NCBI GenBank assembly: GCA_002243285.1
Contig: CP022585.1
Location: 2,902,641-2,966,640, forward strand
DNA: 64,000 nt
Direction of reading: 5' to 3'
From: Candidatus Fluviicola riflensis
Lineage (GTDB): Bacteria > Bacteroidota > Bacteroidia > Flavobacteriales_D > Crocinitomicaceae
Shown here one piece after another: positions 61,275 through 64,000 of the stretch (the first letter of the stretch is position 1; each line of letters opens with the position of its first letter). The position numbers and the translations under genes are program-made. The notes beneath the pieces were generated by a model. The model was not told the origin of the DNA. It saw nothing but the letters and a program-made list of their open reading frames with translations, and searched no databases.

Positions 61275-63935
61275 ATGAAAAAGATTAAGTATTTTAATAT
61301 TCGATTCATTTTCCTGCTCTCCATCTCACTTTTGATTATGCTCTCCGTCTTTTCTTACTGGCGAATGGAAAGCATTATTGATACTTCAGCATTGCAAAAT
61401 CACAGCTATAGAGTAAAAGTGGAACTTGAAACCACTTTGTCTACCTTTAAAGATGCTCAATCAAACAAACGGGGATTTGTTCTAACAGAAGACTCTGCTT
61501 TTTATCATGGATTTTATACAAATATCCGCAGTCTTAGTACGAACCTTAACAAAATAGATTCACTGTTAAAAGACAACCCTATTCAACTGAAAAATGCACA
61601 GACCTTACGAACATTAATTTATGAACGGATACAATCCATGAAACTTGTTGTGGCGGACATCCCTAACGCAAAATCTTCCATACAAAGTTATGCGAGTGGT
61701 AAACTAATGATGGACAAAATCCGGAATCATATAGTAAAAATGAACTACGAAGAAGACAAGTTGCTAAAAGCGCATACCGCGTTATTCAATAAAGAAACTT
61801 CTATGAGTCCATTTATTATATTCCTGTTGCTCCTTAGTGCCATTATCATTGTTATTGCGGCCTATTACCGGATCATGAATGATTTGAAAATATCCGAAGC
61901 AATGAAAAAGGAAAGAGAAGCAATAAATGAAAAGCTCAAAGAAAAAAACGAATTGCTGAACAAAAGCGAGGAACAACTTTTAACCATATTCGACAATAAT
62001 CCTGTTGCTATCGCTGTCGGAGAGGTCCGGGGTAAGATAGTGTCTGCCAATAAGCGTTTCTATACCACCTTTGGCCTGACCGAAGAAGAAGTCATTGGCC
62101 GCTCTTCTGAGGAATTGAAATTAACCTCCGATGAAGAAAACGCAAGACTGATTCCTATTATTATGAGTTATCTTGATGACGGGCGCACCATCGAAGAATT
62201 GAGAAATTTGCCGCCTGAAGAAACACAAAAAGTGCTTATAACGCTAAGAGAGAAAATGTTCCGGAATGGTTTTGAAGTAAAGTATACCCGAAAAAACGGA
62301 GAATCATTTTTTGCCATGGTTTATTTTGAGATCATTGAAAGAGGTGGCCGTTCATATACCATCACTTCTTACCAGGATATCACTGAACGGAAACTGGCAG
62401 AAGAAAAAATTATACTTACTTCCAAACAACTTTTACAAGCGCAACGGATAGCCCGCATTGGCAGCTGGGAAATCGATGTAAAAACAAATGAAATAAAATG
62501 GTCGGATGAACTCTATCGTATTTATGGTGTTGAGCCGGGGAAAATTATTTTAACCCGTGATGAATTAGCAAAATACAACCACGTTGCTGACCGTGATAAA
62601 GCCCGTGAAATCATAGCAAATGCCATTAAAGACAAACAACCTTTTACTTATGATTACAGCATCATGACTCCGAATAAGGAAATAAGGATTTTGAATACAT
62701 TCGGAGAAGTTGTGGTAGATGAAAATGGCAATACAATTAAATTAACAGGAACAACCCAGGACGTTACCGAACGCGTTCAAATAATAGAGAAGTTACATGA
62801 GACAGAAAAAATAACACAGGCAAAACAACAGTTTTTAGCCAATATGAGCCACGAAATAAGAACACCTATGAATTCAATTATCGGGTTTTCAAACGTGCTA
62901 TTAAGAACTGATTTAACAAAAGATCAACGGGAATATTTAAGTGCAATTAAGGAATCGGGCGATGCACTGCTTGTTATTATTAATGATATCCTCGATATTG
63001 CAAAAGTTGATGCCGGAAAGATGGTATTTGAAAAAATTCCGTTTAATTTAAGTAATTCCGTTTCTACTTCCCTTCTTATGTTGAAAGGAAAAGTGAAGGA
63101 GAAGAATTTAGAGTTAGTGAAAGAATTCGACCCTACTATTCCTCCAACTATAATTGGCGACCCGACGCGTCTGCGTCAGATAATTTTAAACCTGTTAAGT
63201 AATGCCGTAAAGTTTACCGAGACAGGGAAAATAACAATGAGTGTTCAGAAACTGAAAGAGGATGGAGAGAATATAACGCTCAGAGTTACAATAACAGATA
63301 CCGGCATTGGTATTCCGGAAGATAAGCTGGATCATATTTTCGAGAGTTTTGAACAAGTATCCAATGAAACCAGCAGGAAATATGGAGGAACGGGATTGGG
63401 GCTTGCTATCGTAAAAAAACTGGTAGAGCTTCAAGGCGGAACAATCGAGGTGAAAAGCAAGCCAGGCGTAGGTTCATCTTTTAGCATTGTGATGGATTTT
63501 GAGAAAACAACTTGTGAAACCACTATTGAAAAAGAAGAAACATTTCAGAAAGAATCGGGAACAACAACTATAAAAATATTGGTTGCTGAAGATAATGCAT
63601 TGAATCAGATGCTAATAAAAATACAATTAAACGAATTTGGTTTTGATGTGGATATTGCTGAAAATGGGAAAGTTGCAATTGAAAAACTCAGGGATAACCA
63701 TTACGATATTGTATTGATGGATATACAAATGCCTGAAATGAACGGAATTGAAACAACCAAATATATTCGAAACGAACTAAAATCTTCCATTCCCATTATT
63801 GCGCTTACAGCTGATGTTACCTCCCCGGATATTAAAAAATCCAGGGCTATTGGAATGAATGATTATTTATCCAAACCCATTGATGATAAATTACTTTACA
63901 GTAAAATTATTCTCTATTCTAAGAAAGATGATTAA
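61275..63935 (+). CDS. Hybrid sensor histidine kinase with CHASE3-like and PAS domains
   Basis: 886 residues: transmembrane helix (about 8-28), an extracytoplasmic helical CHASE3-like sensor (about 36-175, with [20 protein letters not shown] and [14 protein letters not shown]), second helix (about 183-203), coiled linker, two PAS/PAC units (about 232-375 and 385-505), HisKA with His526 in [12 protein letters not shown], HATPase (about 625-750, [20 protein letters not shown], then [10 protein letters not shown]), and a receiver domain with Asp816 in [13 protein letters not shown]. It should sense an envelope or cytoplasmic signal and relay phosphate, but no output regulator or phosphotransfer protein is seen in the window. 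The window ends 65 bases after its stop, with no gene visible. Confidence 0.94.
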   Translation: MKKIKYFNIRFIFLLSISLLIMLSVFSYWRMESIIDTSALQNHSYRVKVELETTLSTFKDAQSNKRGFVLTEDSAFYHGFYTNIRSLSTNLNKIDSLLKDNPIQLKNAQTLRTLIYERIQSMKLVVADIPNAKSSIQSYASGKLMMDKIRNHIVKMNYEEDKLLKAHTALFNKETSMSPFIIFLLLLSAIIIVIAAYYRIMNDLKISEAMKKEREAINEKLKEKNELLNKSEEQLLTIFDNNPVAIAVGEVRGKIVSANKRFYTTFGLTEEEVIGRSSEELKLTSDEENARLIPIIMSYLDDGRTIEELRNLPPEETQKVLITLREKMFRNGFEVKYTRKNGESFFAMVYFEIIERGGRSYTITSYQDITERKLAEEKIILTSKQLLQAQRIARIGSWEIDVKTNEIKWSDELYRIYGVEPGKIILTRDELAKYNHVADRDKAREIIANAIKDKQPFTYDYSIMTPNKEIRILNTFGEVVVDENGNTIKLTGTTQDVTERVQIIEKLHETEKITQAKQQFLANMSHEIRTPMNSIIGFSNVLLRTDLTKDQREYLSAIKESGDALLVIINDILDIAKVDAGKMVFEKIPFNLSNSVSTSLLMLKGKVKEKNLELVKEFDPTIPPTIIGDPTRLRQIILNLLSNAVKFTETGKITMSVQKLKEDGENITLRVTITDTGIGIPEDKLDHIFESFEQVSNETSRKYGGTGLGLAIVKKLVELQGGTIEVKSKPGVGSSFSIVMDFEKTTCETTIEKEETFQKESGTTTIKILVAEDNALNQMLIKIQLNEFGFDVDIAENGKVAIEKLRDNHYDIVLMDIQMPEMNGIETTKYIRNELKSSIPIIALTADVTSPDIKKSRAIGMNDYLSKPIDDKLLYSKIILYSKKDD

Positions 63936-64000
63936 TCGCGTCATTCTGGTTCTCGTTCTGGAAGGCTCTTTTTCAGTGTGAGAATTGCGCGTAAATGAAA

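Overview
This window looks like chromosomal DNA of a Bacteroidota bacterium, most likely a flavobacterium of the Crocinitomicaceae/Fluviicola type. The family assignment is an inference from gene content; no 16S gene is present. The evidence is: three proteins with a type IX secretion (T9SS) type B C-terminal domain, one with a type A domain, a PorP/SprF-like partner, promoters with the Bacteroidota -7 element TANNTTTG, few Shine-Dalgarno sequences, and a DnaG primase whose zinc finger has lost ligands.

Layout. 1-6700: the 3' end of a large T9SS-exported protein, an OmpA-domain envelope protein and a ClC chloride channel with CBS domains. 6700-8130: a 32-bp tandem repeat array running directly into an AAA/DUF4143 ATPase gene. 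8147-13189 (minus): an M1 peptidase apparently fused to an outer-membrane barrel, a CotH-family T9SS cargo and a small TonB-C-like protein. 13533-20085: glycosyltransferase 9, a YcxB-like protein, two tandem LtaS-like phosphotransferases and rlmN. 20691-26568: a 1469-residue repeat adhesin with its PorP/SprF-SPOR partner. 26923-34174: polyprenyl diphosphate synthase, a five-member array of small membrane-protein paralogues (one frameshifted), a MORN-like lipoprotein, dnaG, an MscS channel and ppa. 34217-39599: DUF2911 protein, two membrane/envelope proteins, a Crp/Fnr regulator, a J-domain/KTSC protein and a B12-type radical SAM enzyme. 39611-47254: HtrA-like protease, two paralogous DUF1573-VWA proteins, dusB, a GIY-YIG gene flanked by repeats, a small T9SS cargo and a TonB-C-like protein. 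47288-55551 (minus): recG, dsbD with a DsbD-N-like partner, tilS and pabB. 55813-57132: a PlsC-type acyltransferase. 57562-58045: tRNA-Ser, tRNA-Pro, a broken tRNA-Arg copy carrying a palindrome, and an intact tRNA-Arg. 58178-63935: small unknown genes, a predicted Cys-hydrolase/amidoligase pair and a hybrid histidine kinase.

How it fits together. Much of the window serves the envelope and cell surface: T9SS cargo, a PorP/SprF partner, envelope phosphotransferases, thiol-disulfide exchange, a periplasmic protease and ion channels. The rest is dispersed housekeeping (dnaG, recG, tilS, rlmN, dusB, ppa, pabB). The best candidates for undescribed biology are the Cys-hydrolase/amidoligase pair next to the tRNA-Arg locus, the 32-bp repeat array in front of the AAA ATPase, and the tandem family of small membrane proteins with an LLDQ-type tail. 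Several intergenic regions carry fold-back or inverted-repeat elements. All family assignments were made by reading motifs, without database searches.
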